Both the position numbers and the translations under genes were made by a program. Shown here in pieces: positions 19,976 through 28,087 of a DNA stretch of 64,000 nucleotides. Location: contig NZ_JABBMT010000012.1 in NCBI RefSeq assembly GCF_012927645.1, forward strand, positions 34,840 through 98,839, in the 5' to 3' direction. This DNA is from Pseudoalteromonas arctica. Its GTDB lineage: Bacteria; Pseudomonadota; Gammaproteobacteria; Enterobacterales; Alteromonadaceae. The notes under the pieces were generated by a model, which worked only from the letters and a program-made list of their open reading frames with translations, did not search any database and was not told the origin of the DNA. The first letter of the stretch is position 1; the number at the start of each line of letters is the position of its first letter.

Positions 19976-21187
19976 TTACTTAGCCGCAACAGTCACTTTT
20001 TCAATAAGGTCTTCTGATTTGTAATGCTTATCTATCGCGAAGTCTAGTTGCACCAATACATCTTTGAAGCCTGAATGTGAAGGCTTATATTGCCATTGCA
20101 TTAATGCTTTTTTTGCCTCTTTATCGAATACTCTTTCAGGTTTGGCATTTACAACCGACACATTTTGTGTCTTTCCGGCTGGGCTAATATCGTATTTTAA
20201 TACTACTGAACCGCTGATACCTTGTTCAGCTGCCTGTATCGGGTAAAGAGGCTCAATACGCATGATGGGTGAAATAGCTTGTACCTTACTTATTGCTTCT
20301 GGTTGTTTTGCGATCGCAAAGCTGCTGATCATACCCGCGGCAAAAATAAGTAGAGCGCCTTTGGCAATCATTGAGCTATTACCATTATGTTTGATTTGAT
20401 TGAGTCGTTGTAACATCGTGTTTTTATCTCCATAGTGTGAATAAGCTATTAACCCTGCACGGCTATTTGCTGCACAGTTGATCAGAGCTTTACTGTATAA
20501 AATGCGTTGTTGAGTAGTTTTATTGGTCAGTACTTTTTCGTCGCACGACAGCTCTTGCAAGCGTCTAAAGCTCATGTAGCCAAGCCAAGCCAGTGGATTA
20601 AACCAAATCAGCAATGTGACCACTAATGCCAGCGCATTAAATAAATTATCGGCGCGTTTTATATGTACTTTTTCATGTTCAATGATCAGCGTTAACGCAG
20701 TGCCATCAATGTGTTGTGCATAGGCGGTTGGTAAAACCAGCTGATTACTGAATAGCCCTATAACCATTGGTGTACTAATGGCGCTACTTTGTAATAGTGG
20801 CATGTCGGGATGTGCGTCAATCAGCACTTTATCATCAAGATTGGTTAATCGTAATTGGTTGATAAACCGCATATGTACCACGGTGGCAGTTAACAGCAGT
20901 ATGCTCAAGATAGCGCTATAAACTAGCGCCCAACTAATACTAATAGTTGTTGAAAAACCTTGCTTGGGGCTGATCAGCATAGTGCTAATGACGTTGTTTG
21001 GCAGCGGCTTAAAATGCTCTGGCATATTTGCTAGCAGTAATGTGATTGGTAACATTAGCCATAACTTATAGACAAAGTTTGCATTGAGCCATTTTAGTGA
21101 ATAGCGTTCTAAAACCAGCAAACTGAGTATCAGTAAGCTGATTAATAGTTGCTGTTCAAGAAGCCAGTTAAAGGTGTTTTCTAACAT
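19976..21187 (-). CDS. BlaR1-like M56 metallopeptidase with C-terminal TonB domain
   Basis: 403-residue membrane protein. Residues 1-110 hold three hydrophobic helices; the M56 zinc-peptidase domain has HEKVH at 171-175 and the downstream ELSCDEKVL (212-220). Another helix lies near 275-295. The C-terminus (about 310-395) is a TonB-like domain with the GISGSVVLKYDIS and ALMQWQYKPS signatures. M56 proteins paired with BlaI repressors sense a signal and cleave the repressor (BlaR1/BlaI in beta-lactam resistance), but here the penicillin-binding sensor domain is absent and a TonB-type domain takes its place. It lies nine bases after the BlaI-like gene. The signal and targets are unknown, and no beta-lactamase gene is nearby. 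Confidence 0.88.
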   Translation of the reverse strand: MLENTFNWLLEQQLLISLLILSLLVLERYSLKWLNANFVYKLWLMLPITLLLANMPEHFKPLPNNVISTMLISPKQGFSTTISISWALVYSAILSILLLTATVVHMRFINQLRLTNLDDKVLIDAHPDMPLLQSSAISTPMVIGLFSNQLVLPTAYAQHIDGTALTLIIEHEKVHIKRADNLFNALALVVTLLIWFNPLAWLGYMSFRRLQELSCDEKVLTNKTTQQRILYSKALINCAANSRAGLIAYSHYGDKNTMLQRLNQIKHNGNSSMIAKGALLIFAAGMISSFAIAKQPEAISKVQAISPIMRIEPLYPIQAAEQGISGSVVLKYDISPAGKTQNVSVVNAKPERVFDKEAKKALMQWQYKPSHSGFKDVLVQLDFAIDKHYKSEDLIEKVTVAAK

Positions 21188-21196
21188 ATTAAGCCC

Positions 21197-21571
21197 TTAC
21201 TTTTGCTGTTTTTCCCAGTCATCAATCACTTTTTTAAGTTCGTTGATGTCTTGTTGAGAAAGTTGCTCAGATTTAGCAAAGCCGCTGACTAACGGCGCGA
21301 TACGGCCACTAAAAAATCGCTCAATAAAGTTTTGGCTCTCATTGAGGGTATATTCAGCACGTTCCATGCAAGGAGTGTAAATATATTGCCGGCCATCTTT
21401 TTCAAAGCTCAAAGCGCCTTTTTTAACTAACCGACCGAGCAAGGTTTTAATGGTTTTTTCGTGCCATTGTTTATCATCGCTTAAACGCTCGATAATTTGG
21501 CTCGCTGTTGCTGGGTAGCTCAACCAAAGTGCATCGAGTACTTCAAATTCTGCTTTCGATAATTCAATCAT
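21197..21571 (-). CDS. BlaI/MecI/CopY family transcriptional repressor
   Basis: 124-residue winged-helix repressor. The N-terminal domain (about 1-75) begins LSKAEFEVLDALWLSYPATASQIIERL and includes TIKTLLGRLVKKGALSFEKDGRQYIY, the recognition helix and wing typical of BlaI. The C-terminal helices (about 80-120) would form the dimer. In known pairs the M56 protease encoded next to it cleaves the repressor to switch on transcription. The pair is one operon, and three TAATC/GATTA half-sites just upstream could be the autoregulatory operator. Confidence 0.92.
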   Translation of the reverse strand: MIELSKAEFEVLDALWLSYPATASQIIERLSDDKQWHEKTIKTLLGRLVKKGALSFEKDGRQYIYTPCMERAEYTLNESQNFIERFFSGRIAPLVSGFAKSEQLSQQDINELKKVIDDWEKQQK

Positions 21572-21590
21572 TATATGTTGCCTACAAACG

Positions 21591-21621
21591 TAATCTATAA
21601 ATTAAGATTATACCTGTAATC
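21591..21621. promoter_or_regulatory. Putative operator of the BlaI-type repressor
   Basis: TAATCT (21591-21596) faces AGATTA (21605-21610) across eight bases, and a third half-site TAATCA begins at 21616, itself forming GATTA-6-TAATC with the second. They lie 20-50 bases upstream of the repressor start, where an autoregulatory operator is expected. The identity of the binding protein is inferred. Confidence 0.5.
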
Positions 21622-21652
21622 ATTATTTGCAACTGTTTTATGTAAAAAATAA

Positions 21653-22345
21653 TTAATTTTTTAAAATATCGAATTTATTGATTTTAAGGTAGCTGTTTTC
21701 AGGGAGGTTGAGCGTAGCCAGATTAAGATCGCTAATTTGCTCACGATATAGATCAATCACTTTATAGCCACAGTAATGGGCCATTTTCCGGATTTGGCGA
21801 TTAAGGCCTTGTTTTAAAATAATGCTGAACTGGCACTGAGCTATTTTTTCCACCGTACAGGGTAAGGTGATTTGTTTATTTACAGGAACGCCCTGAGCCA
21901 TTTTTTGGCAAAAGTCGTCATCCAAAGGTTTGTCAACGGTGACTAAATAGCGTTTTGGTTGGTGGAAGTCAGGGTGGATCAGCTGATTACAAAATTCACC
22001 ATCATTAGTCAGTATTAACAGACCACGAGAATCTTTATCTAGCCTGCCAATCGGGTATACGCGGGTATTTGTTGGTAGATGGTGAATTAAGCTGCTAGGG
22101 TCATGTTGATTGAGTTTACAATCAATTCCTATCGGTTTGTGATAGGCATAATAAACGCGCGTTGCTTTACCTTGTACACGCGTGTTATTGACGCGTATAT
22201 CGTCGTTATCATCAACGTGATCAATATGGTTTGCTGGGCGGTTATTTACGCTCACCACACCTTCATCAATTAAACGCGAGGCTTGTTTACGAGAGCATAC
22301 ACCAGCGTGAGCAATGTATTTGGCAAGACGGATTTTATTGTTCAT
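21653..22345 (-). CDS. rluF: 23S rRNA pseudouridine synthase, RluF-like
   Basis: Pseudouridine synthase of the RsuA/RluB/E/F family, 230 residues. An S4 RNA-binding domain (about 3-50, RLAKYIAHAGVCSRKQASRLIDEGVVSVN) precedes the catalytic domain. The catalytic aspartate is D103 in IGRLDKDSRGLL, and QGLNRQIRKM is present near residue 188. The segment KRYLVTVDKPLDDDF resembles E. coli RluF (EYLVTVDKPI) more than RluB or RluE. E. coli RluF modifies U2604 of 23S rRNA. The long basic tail of E. coli RluF (290 residues) is missing here, which is common in relatives. Identification as RluF rather than a sister enzyme is probable. Confidence 0.8.
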   Translation of the reverse strand: MNNKIRLAKYIAHAGVCSRKQASRLIDEGVVSVNNRPANHIDHVDDNDDIRVNNTRVQGKATRVYYAYHKPIGIDCKLNQHDPSSLIHHLPTNTRVYPIGRLDKDSRGLLILTNDGEFCNQLIHPDFHQPKRYLVTVDKPLDDDFCQKMAQGVPVNKQITLPCTVEKIAQCQFSIILKQGLNRQIRKMAHYCGYKVIDLYREQISDLNLATLNLPENSYLKINKFDILKN

Positions 22346-22398
22346 AGAAGAGTTTAGTTATTAAAGTAAAAGTACTTGGCGTTTTTTATATACTCTTA

Positions 22399-22434
22399 CT
22401 ATCACAAAATGCCGAGTTTAGTATTTTGCGATAG
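22399..22434. terminator. Hairpin after the zeta-toxin remnant
   Basis: CTATCACAAAAT (22399-22410) pairs with ATTTTGCGATAG (22423-22434) with one mismatch. It lies just beyond the stop of the zeta pseudogene and could end that transcript or belong to the rluF leader. No good T run follows on either strand. Confidence 0.4.
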
Positions 22435-22443
22435 TGTGGGTAT

Positions 22444-23057
22444 TTAGCGAATGATGCGGATTTTATCTTTTGACCACTTTAGTAATACATGACTACGAAA
22501 CCATACTGGTTGCAGTTTGTTATAAGCTTTTTCTTTAATATCTAAAAAACCATTAGGTGTAACTTCTGCAAATGGAGTTAGTTCATTTGAATTATCAAAG
22601 AAGTAAGCTCTATAGCACAGTTTTGTCATTTCATGTAATTGCTCTAGGCTACGTTGGTAGCGGCTGAGTATTTTATCTGGTGGCACAGGATGTCCACCCG
22701 AAATAACTCGTTCATCTACACGATCTAAATTAATCTCAGGGTCATTAATACATAATAAAGATAGCTTTGAAAGCCGGATTTATTTGCTTTAGTAATGTAG
22801 TCAAGGTGGCTGTGATGACTCATTACAGATTCATAGCTATGAGAGAACCCCTTCTCTAACCAACTTTCTCGTAAGTCTTTTGATATTTTCTGTGCTTGTT
22901 TTGAGCGCTTTATAGGGTCTACAATCAAAAGGGACTTTTCAATCTCATCGGGGTTTGTATATTGCCCTAATGGTACATCGTATTTTTGACGTAACTCGTC
23001 CGTGAGTGTCGTTTTTCCAGAGCCATTTGGGCCTGCGATTAATCTTAGCCTTGGCAT
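22444..23057 (-). pseudogene. Zeta-toxin-like P-loop kinase, interrupted by a frameshift
   Basis: Relatives of zeta toxins are P-loop kinases; the classical ones phosphorylate UDP-N-acetylglucosamine and block cell-wall synthesis. The first part (codons 1-103, 23057 down to 22749) has Walker A GPNGSGKTT at residues 9-17 and then runs into a stop in its own frame. Moving back one base near 22749 restores the conserved continuation INDPEINLDRVDERV and SGGHPVPPDKILSRY, which runs to the stop at 22444. Joined, the halves give about 204 residues, a normal size for this family. One missing base explains everything, so this is a recent inactivating mutation or a sequence error; I see no slippery heptamer for programmed frameshifting. 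The gene overlaps its upstream partner by 13 bases. Confidence 0.85.
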
Positions 23058-23308
23058 AAATCATCGGCTAAAGAAGGGAAGTTATTGGTCACAGCAAGAC
23101 TTTTTATTCTAGTTTCGTGCCCGTCTGGTGCTACTTTCACAATGTAACCATCCTTAGCGATAGTAATACTCGCTTGATTTATTTTGGCTCTCATTCGTGC
23201 ATGTGCTGTGGCAGAGCGTGCAATAGAGCTAAGCGCTTTCAGATCTATAAGTGGATCCTTTCGCGGTACTTGTGCAATACGTTTTATTTTATTTCTACTG
23301 TCAGTCAT
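23045..23308 (-). CDS. Small protein partner of the zeta-toxin-like gene (putative antitoxin)
   Basis: 87-residue protein, basic at the N-terminus (MTDSRNKIKRIAQVPRKDP), with a helical middle (about 20-48) and a short beta-rich end (SITIAKDGYIVKVAPDG). I do not recognise a characterised domain. It begins 13 bases into and ahead of the zeta-like gene, overlapping its start, which is the usual antitoxin-toxin order and coupling. AAGGGG precedes the ATG with seven bases of spacing. An antitoxin or toxin-regulating role is inferred from the arrangement only. With the toxin frame broken, this gene may be a survivor with no remaining partner. Confidence 0.7.
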   Translation of the reverse strand: MTDSRNKIKRIAQVPRKDPLIDLKALSSIARSATAHARMRAKINQASITIAKDGYIVKVAPDGHETRIKSLAVTNNFPSLADDLCQG

Positions 23309-23379
23309 ATAAATCCCCTTTTAAAGAAATTTTAAATACTAGGGTCAAATTATATACGCTTTTTTATTTTTTTGCTGCT

Positions 23380-23739
23380 TTATAGTTTGATTAACACATC
23401 TTCATTATCAAAACTTAAGCCTAAAAATGGGGTTACCTCCGGTGCTAACATAAATGTGCGAATGTTCATGTGATCGTGTTCATTAGGGTTGCCAAGTACA
23501 TCATCACGATAAAACGTGCCAAAGCAATCTAGAGTATTTTGTTTACTTAGTTGGTTCAGTTTAGCAAAAGCAAAAATTTTACATGAGCCATTATTTTCAC
23601 CAGCGGCACTTTTTAAGCCATGGTTATTGAATGCGCAGGCTGTAAAAGTATAGTTTGCTTCAATCACAGCCATCGTATCGGCAAATGCAATGGTGTGTGG
23701 CTCATTAGCCAAGTGGCTTAAAAAATCGTTGAGTGTCAT
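23380..23739 (-). CDS. HopJ family protein
   Basis: 119-residue protein of the HopJ family (named after a Pseudomonas syringae type III effector). The conserved block runs AVIEANYTFTACAFNNHG, followed by AGENNGSCKIFAFAKLN, TLDCFGTFYRDDVLGNPNEHDHMNIRTFM. The family is widespread in free-living marine gammaproteobacteria, where no type III secretion system is involved, so an effector role should not be assumed; its biochemical function is unknown. No secretion signal is visible. It lies eight bases downstream of the retropepsin-like gene on the same strand and may be co-transcribed with it. Confidence 0.88.
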   Translation of the reverse strand: MTLNDFLSHLANEPHTIAFADTMAVIEANYTFTACAFNNHGLKSAAGENNGSCKIFAFAKLNQLSKQNTLDCFGTFYRDDVLGNPNEHDHMNIRTFMLAPEVTPFLGLSFDNEDVLIKL

Positions 23740-23747
23740 AGTAATCC

Positions 23748-24860
23748 TTATTTAGCTAACTCTAGCTGATTAGTTTGTTGATTAATATTAAATTTAAACA
23801 ACTGTAAAAAATTCATCCCGAGTAATCCATAGCCACTATGGTTATCAATTACTAACACTTCAAAGTTTTCAATGTGTTGCTGGCCAATTAAAATTGAATC
23901 AAGTTGGTAACGTTTTGCGATTACTTGGCCGTTGGCGGTATTGATGTTTAAGCTATCAATATAGTTGGGTATTGGCCGTAATGCTTGAAATACGTTATTT
24001 GGTAATACGGTAAAGCTTGCCCCTGTATCTATCATTAGTTGGGTGTTGAGTGCATCGTTGATTTGCATATCTAATAAATAGTGGGCACCGTATGGATGTA
24101 ATGGTACTAGATCAATACCATTTTGCGCTTGTGCTATGCGTGTTTGTAATTCAGTAAGCTGTGCTTGTAATGAATGTTCCACAGGAAAACGTTCTAATGT
24201 TGCTTGCGCGCTTAGCAGATCACCAAGATGGTAATACGCATTAGCGAGTGCGAATAAGTAATTAGGATTTTCGTTATCATAATCAAGCCACACTAAGGTT
24301 TGATTAATGGTTTTTTGCCACGCGTGCTGCTCTGTAAGCGTTTTTATTTGTGCGATGGTCAATTGTATTAAACGCATATTAATGGCTGCTTGCTGGCTTT
24401 CATTGGCAAGTGATTGCAATGAGAGTAATGCAACAATAGCTTGATGAACCTGTTGGTTTTTCATTAAACGTTCGGCATCAAGCTGCAACATATTTATATC
24501 GTATGGGTAGCTATTTAAAAATAATTGCAAAAAAGTCTCAGTAACTGTGAGCTCATTATTTTTTAACCAGTTATCGAGTTTATCTAACCATAAAAAGTAA
24601 AGTTGTTCAGCATGTAATGGCTGGCTTGTAGTTAATGCTTGGTAGCTGGCTAAGGCAGCCGTAAACTGTCGCTGATTAAATTGCTGTAGGGCTTGCTGGT
24701 AGAGTGATTGCTGGTTGTTTTCAACGCTAACAGATGGCGGCAATTTAACAGCTGCTTGCGGGGCTATTGCTTGCTGTTGTGGCCACAATAAATAGCCATT
24801 AAGTGACACTGATAACAGTAGCAGCAGCGTGATCAGTTTAGTAACAGTAGTCCCTTTCAT
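23748..24860 (-). CDS. TPR-containing retropepsin-like aspartic protease
   Basis: 370-residue envelope protein. A hydrophobic N-terminal segment (about 7-26) is a signal anchor. Residues about 50-230 look like helical TPR-type repeats (for example QALQQFNQRQFTAALASYQAL and YLFALANAYYHLGDLLSAQATLERF). The C-terminal domain (about 255-370) is a retropepsin-like fold, with the catalytic motif IDTGAS at 277-282 and the flap/partner motif GYGLLGMNFL near 345-354. Such domains normally act as dimers. Bacterial members are thought to be periplasmic proteases; the target is unknown. It follows yigB by 17 bases and precedes hopJ by eight, so it may extend the xerC operon. Confidence 0.85.
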   Translation of the reverse strand: MKGTTVTKLITLLLLLSVSLNGYLLWPQQQAIAPQAAVKLPPSVSVENNQQSLYQQALQQFNQRQFTAALASYQALTTSQPLHAEQLYFLWLDKLDNWLKNNELTVTETFLQLFLNSYPYDINMLQLDAERLMKNQQVHQAIVALLSLQSLANESQQAAINMRLIQLTIAQIKTLTEQHAWQKTINQTLVWLDYDNENPNYLFALANAYYHLGDLLSAQATLERFPVEHSLQAQLTELQTRIAQAQNGIDLVPLHPYGAHYLLDMQINDALNTQLMIDTGASFTVLPNNVFQALRPIPNYIDSLNINTANGQVIAKRYQLDSILIGQQHIENFEVLVIDNHSGYGLLGMNFLQLFKFNINQQTNQLELAK

Positions 24861-24877
24861 TGCTCGCCCCTAGAGTA

Positions 24878-25591
24878 TTATGGCTGGCTTAAAAAGTGTT
24901 TAAGCGCTTGAATATCAGTTATTTCAATATCGGCTAAGCCTTTGTAGGCATATTTAGCTGGTTGGTCATTTAACCAAAGTGACTGACAACCCGCATTATG
25001 CGCACCTTGTACATCGGTGTCTAAACTATCGCCGATGTGCAAAATATGCCGGGTTGGTACGCCAAGCGTGGCGGCGGCCTGTTCAAACATTGTGGTATGA
25101 GGTTTGGCTTTACCGTGAATACCTGCTTGTAAAACCAGTTCAAATACACCCTTTAAGTTAAAACGTTCAATTTCTACATTACCATTAGTAATAGCAATTA
25201 AGCGATAGCGTTTACTCAGTTGTGAAAGTAAATCGAGCACTTTATTAGTCACCACAATTTGGCTGCGGGCATCAGTAAATGCTTGGTAAGCATTATTGAC
25301 ATGGCGTTCGAGCTCTGTGTTTTTATAACCGAGCTTTGCCAGTGCTGTTCGCAGAGTGCTTTTGCGCCATTGCGTAACATTATCGACTAACTCGGGGTTA
25401 TCAAGTAGCGTCTGCTCGCGGCATTGTTGCCAATAGTCTTTCCCTTGTGCTTGCCAGTTTGGCAGTGCATTGAGATAATTTGTCTGTGCTTGAACGGCTG
25501 CTGTAATTATCGGATGGTTATTGTATAAGGTGTCGTCTAAGTCAAAACTCAGTACGGAAAAAGGTGAAATGGCGCGATTAAAGCGGATCAT
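24878..25591 (-). CDS. yigB: HAD-family phosphatase YigB
   Basis: Haloacid-dehalogenase-type phosphatase, 237 residues; E. coli YigB dephosphorylates 5-amino-6-(5-phosphoribitylamino)uracil in riboflavin synthesis and also FMN in vitro. Motif I is FDLDDTLYN with D17 and D19; motif II is IAITNGN, and motif IV is HIGDSLDTDVQGAHNAG. The N-terminus (MIRFNRAISPFSVLSFDLDD) is closely similar to the E. coli protein. As in E. coli, it lies downstream of dapF, DUF484 and xerC, 12 bases after xerC. Confidence 0.92.
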   Translation of the reverse strand: MIRFNRAISPFSVLSFDLDDTLYNNHPIITAAVQAQTNYLNALPNWQAQGKDYWQQCREQTLLDNPELVDNVTQWRKSTLRTALAKLGYKNTELERHVNNAYQAFTDARSQIVVTNKVLDLLSQLSKRYRLIAITNGNVEIERFNLKGVFELVLQAGIHGKAKPHTTMFEQAAATLGVPTRHILHIGDSLDTDVQGAHNAGCQSLWLNDQPAKYAYKGLADIEITDIQALKHFLSQP

Positions 25592-25603
25592 ATAAGCTCC
25601 TTG

Positions 25604-26569
25604 CTAGTCGGTTTTTGAGCGTTTTTTAGCGCGAGGGTGCGTGTTGTCATACACTTTAGCTAAATGCTGAAAATCTAAATGGGTATACACTTGAGTGGCC
25701 GATAAACTGCTGTGACCCAATAACTCTTGTACTGCTCGCAAGTCACCTGATGATTCTAAAATATGTGATGCAAATGAATGACGTAATTTATGTGGATGTA
25801 CTTGGCTGCTAATACCTTGTTTTATTCCCCACTCTTGCATGCGTAGCCGTACGTGACGTGTTGAAATACGGCACTTTTTGCTACTGACAAATACTGCAAT
25901 TTCTTCTGGATGAGCAAATTGAGGGCGTAGTTTAAGCCATTTATTTAATGATTCTAGCGCCTTGCCTCCCACTGGTAACAGACGCTCTTTGTTGCCCTTA
26001 CCGCGAACTAATATTTCCCCCGCACTGCGATTTATATCTTGTAGGTTAGCACCAACTAACTCACTAATGCGCAAGCCAGATGAATACATTAGCTCCATCA
26101 TTGCTTGATCGCGAATAGCTAGGGGATCATCGTCGTGAATATCAAGTAATCGTGCCATTTGGTCTACATCAAGGTTTTTAGGCAGGGGTTTGGCAAACTT
26201 GGGGCCTTTGATTGCTTCAGCCGGATTATGATAATGACTGTGTTGATTGACATCTTTGGTTTTTAAAAATTTATACAAACTGCGAATGCAGCTGAGCTTT
26301 AAACTAATTGTACGGCCACTTAGTTGTTTGCTTCTAAGCTGCATGCTGTAACGGCGTATATGCTCACCCTGTACGTTTGACCAGTTATCACAAAGCTTAC
26401 TGAAATATAATGCGGCAAAGCCAAGTTGGCTAGTATATTGAATTATGGTGTGTGGTGAGTATTGTTTCTCAAATTTAAGGTAGTCACTAAATTCTTGAAT
26501 AGGCGTACGCCATGCATCGCTTAACTGCTCGTAAAGTTCATCTATATCAGGCGGGAGCTGCTCGCTCAT
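25604..26569 (-). CDS. xerC: Tyrosine recombinase XerC
   Basis: Site-specific recombinase that, with XerD, resolves chromosome dimers at dif. The 321-residue protein has an N-terminal SAM-like core-binding domain (about 20-110) and a catalytic domain with all six active residues: R167 (SGLRISEL), K192, H260 and R263 (HPHKLRHSFASH), H286 (LGHSSL) and nucleophile Y295 (TQVYTHL). Its place between DUF484 and yigB, and downstream of dapF, is the conserved chromosomal location, so this is not a phage integrase. It overlaps DUF484 by four bases (ATGA). Confidence 0.97.
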   Translation of the reverse strand: MSEQLPPDIDELYEQLSDAWRTPIQEFSDYLKFEKQYSPHTIIQYTSQLGFAALYFSKLCDNWSNVQGEHIRRYSMQLRSKQLSGRTISLKLSCIRSLYKFLKTKDVNQHSHYHNPAEAIKGPKFAKPLPKNLDVDQMARLLDIHDDDPLAIRDQAMMELMYSSGLRISELVGANLQDINRSAGEILVRGKGNKERLLPVGGKALESLNKWLKLRPQFAHPEEIAVFVSSKKCRISTRHVRLRMQEWGIKQGISSQVHPHKLRHSFASHILESSGDLRAVQELLGHSSLSATQVYTHLDFQHLAKVYDNTHPRAKKRSKTD

Positions 26570-27198
26570 GCAAATTCCTGTTCTAACTCCAGCAGCCTAA
26601 GTTGTAATGAGTGTACAAACTCAAGCACAAATAAGCTGTCTTTTGCTGGTTCGAAATGATTAGGATCTTTACTACCAAATGCCAAAATAGCGATAGGGTG
26701 ATGACTGTTACCAATTAAATAGAGCGCAGTTGATTGTGTAGCAGCGCTGAACAGTAAATCTCGCTCTTGCTGATTTACGCGACCCAGATAAACGCCATTA
26801 TGCTCTAAGCGGTGTTCAATTAGTTGTGCAAACTTTTTATCATACTTCAGCAAGTGGCATTCATTAATCGCCGGATTAGTACAAATAATATTGCGTAAGT
26901 TTATTGCTAAAGTTTTAAAATCGTAGTTAGTCCAAAGTTGGCGATGACACTCGCTGAACAAGCTATAAATTAGCTCATTTTCTTTTGCGTGCTTAATTAA
27001 GTTGTCAATTTTGCTTTTCAACATGGTGTTGTGTTCACGCAATTGACGCTGTTGAATGTGCACTAATGAGGTCGCGCCTTGCGCTTGCTGCAGCTCAAGT
27101 TGGGCTAATAGTGCTGGATTTTGAGCTAAAAACAAGGGGTTTTGTTGTAAAAACTCACTCACTTGCGCACTAGTTACTTTGTTATTTGAGTTACTCAT
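26566..27198 (-). CDS. DUF484 family protein
   Basis: 210-residue protein of the DUF484 (YigA) family, with a predicted GAF-like fold; function unknown. The N-terminus includes [24 protein letters not shown], the family signature, followed by a coiled-coil (about 45-75: [26 protein letters not shown]). The C-terminal part contains [24 protein letters not shown]. It overlaps both neighbours by four bases (dapF upstream, xerC downstream), the fixed arrangement in gammaproteobacteria, so it is translated as part of the dapF-xerC operon. Confidence 0.9.
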   Translation of the reverse strand: MSNSNNKVTSAQVSEFLQQNPLFLAQNPALLAQLELQQAQGATSLVHIQQRQLREHNTMLKSKIDNLIKHAKENELIYSLFSECHRQLWTNYDFKTLAINLRNIICTNPAINECHLLKYDKKFAQLIEHRLEHNGVYLGRVNQQERDLLFSAATQSTALYLIGNSHHPIAILAFGSKDPNHFEPAKDSLFVLEFVHSLQLRLLELEQEFA

Positions 27199-28025
27199 AA
27201 AGCAACTTGCCCATCAAATACATGCTCGGCAGGGCCGGTCATGCGTACTGGGTGGCCTTCACCTTGCCAGCGAATTTGCAAACTACCTCCCGGTAAATCG
27301 ACCAGTACTGTGGTGGATAATTTACTTTGAATTTGGCCAATTACCATTGCTGCACATGCACCTGTACCGCAGGCGAGCGTTTCGTTAACGCCACGTTCCC
27401 AAACTCGCAGTTTAATATGTTCAGAATTGATCACTTGCATAAAGCCTACGTTAACGTGCTGTGGAAAACGTTCATGGTTTTCAAGTAGTGGGCCTAAAGT
27501 GCTAACGTCAGCGGTCTCTATATCATCAACTTCAAGTACACAATGTGGATTACCCATTGATACCGCGCCACTAAATACCGTGTGCTCTGCTGCGCGAATA
27601 ATATAAGTCAGTTCACGCTTAGTCGCTTTGAGTGGGATTTTGCTTGGTTCGAAATTAGGGTGGCCCATGTTCACGGTGACTTGGCCATCTTTTTCGATGT
27701 ATAAGGTTAAATTACCTGATTTGGTAGATACGGTGACTTTATGTTTATTAGTAAGGCCTTTCATCCGTACAAAACGGGCAAAACAGCGAGCACCATTGCC
27801 GCATTGTTCTACTTCGTTACCGTCAGCATTAAAGATACGATAATGGAAATCAAGATCGGGAGAATAAGGCGCTTCAACCATCAATAGTTGGTCAAAGCCG
27901 ATGCCGAAATGGCGATCTGCCAGTTTTTTTATTTGGTCTCGTGATAAGAAAACGTTTTGTGTAATGTTATCAATCACAACAAAATCGTTGCCTAGGCCGT
28001 GCATTTTGGAAAAATTAACTAACAT
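27195..28025 (-). CDS. dapF: Diaminopimelate epimerase
   Basis: Cofactor-independent epimerase that turns LL-diaminopimelate into the meso form, needed for peptidoglycan and lysine. The 276 residues contain the two catalytic cysteines, C75 in EQCGNGARC and C219 in LACGTGACA, and the N-terminal motif [11 protein letters not shown]. Its neighbour lysA uses the product meso-diaminopimelate. It lies 62 bases after lysA and overlaps DUF484 by four bases, in one leftward cluster lptM-lysA-dapF-DUF484-xerC-yigB. Confidence 0.98.
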   Translation of the reverse strand: MLVNFSKMHGLGNDFVVIDNITQNVFLSRDQIKKLADRHFGIGFDQLLMVEAPYSPDLDFHYRIFNADGNEVEQCGNGARCFARFVRMKGLTNKHKVTVSTKSGNLTLYIEKDGQVTVNMGHPNFEPSKIPLKATKRELTYIIRAAEHTVFSGAVSMGNPHCVLEVDDIETADVSTLGPLLENHERFPQHVNVGFMQVINSEHIKLRVWERGVNETLACGTGACAAMVIGQIQSKLSTTVLVDLPGGSLQIRWQGEGHPVRMTGPAEHVFDGQVAL

Positions 28026-28087
28026 AGCGCTCTAATTCGGGTTGCTCTGCGCTAATCATGCCACAGAGCAGCCTGGTTACAAAAAGT

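Noticed and set aside
13921..21571. A beta-lactam resistance island (penicillin-acylase family, BlaI and BlaR1-like genes close together)
   Set aside because: The acylase is nearly 4 kb from the BlaI/M56 pair with unrelated genes between, the M56 protein has no penicillin-binding sensor, and there is no beta-lactamase, so grouping them is unsupported.
22740..22770. Programmed -1 frameshift site in the zeta-like gene
   Set aside because: No X-XXY-YYZ slippery heptamer and no stable downstream structure were seen at the junction, so mutation or sequence error is simpler.
25604..26569. Phage or integron integrase
   Set aside because: All tyrosine-recombinase residues are present, but the dapF-DUF484-xerC-yigB context is that of the housekeeping XerC, and no attachment site or mobile genes are nearby.
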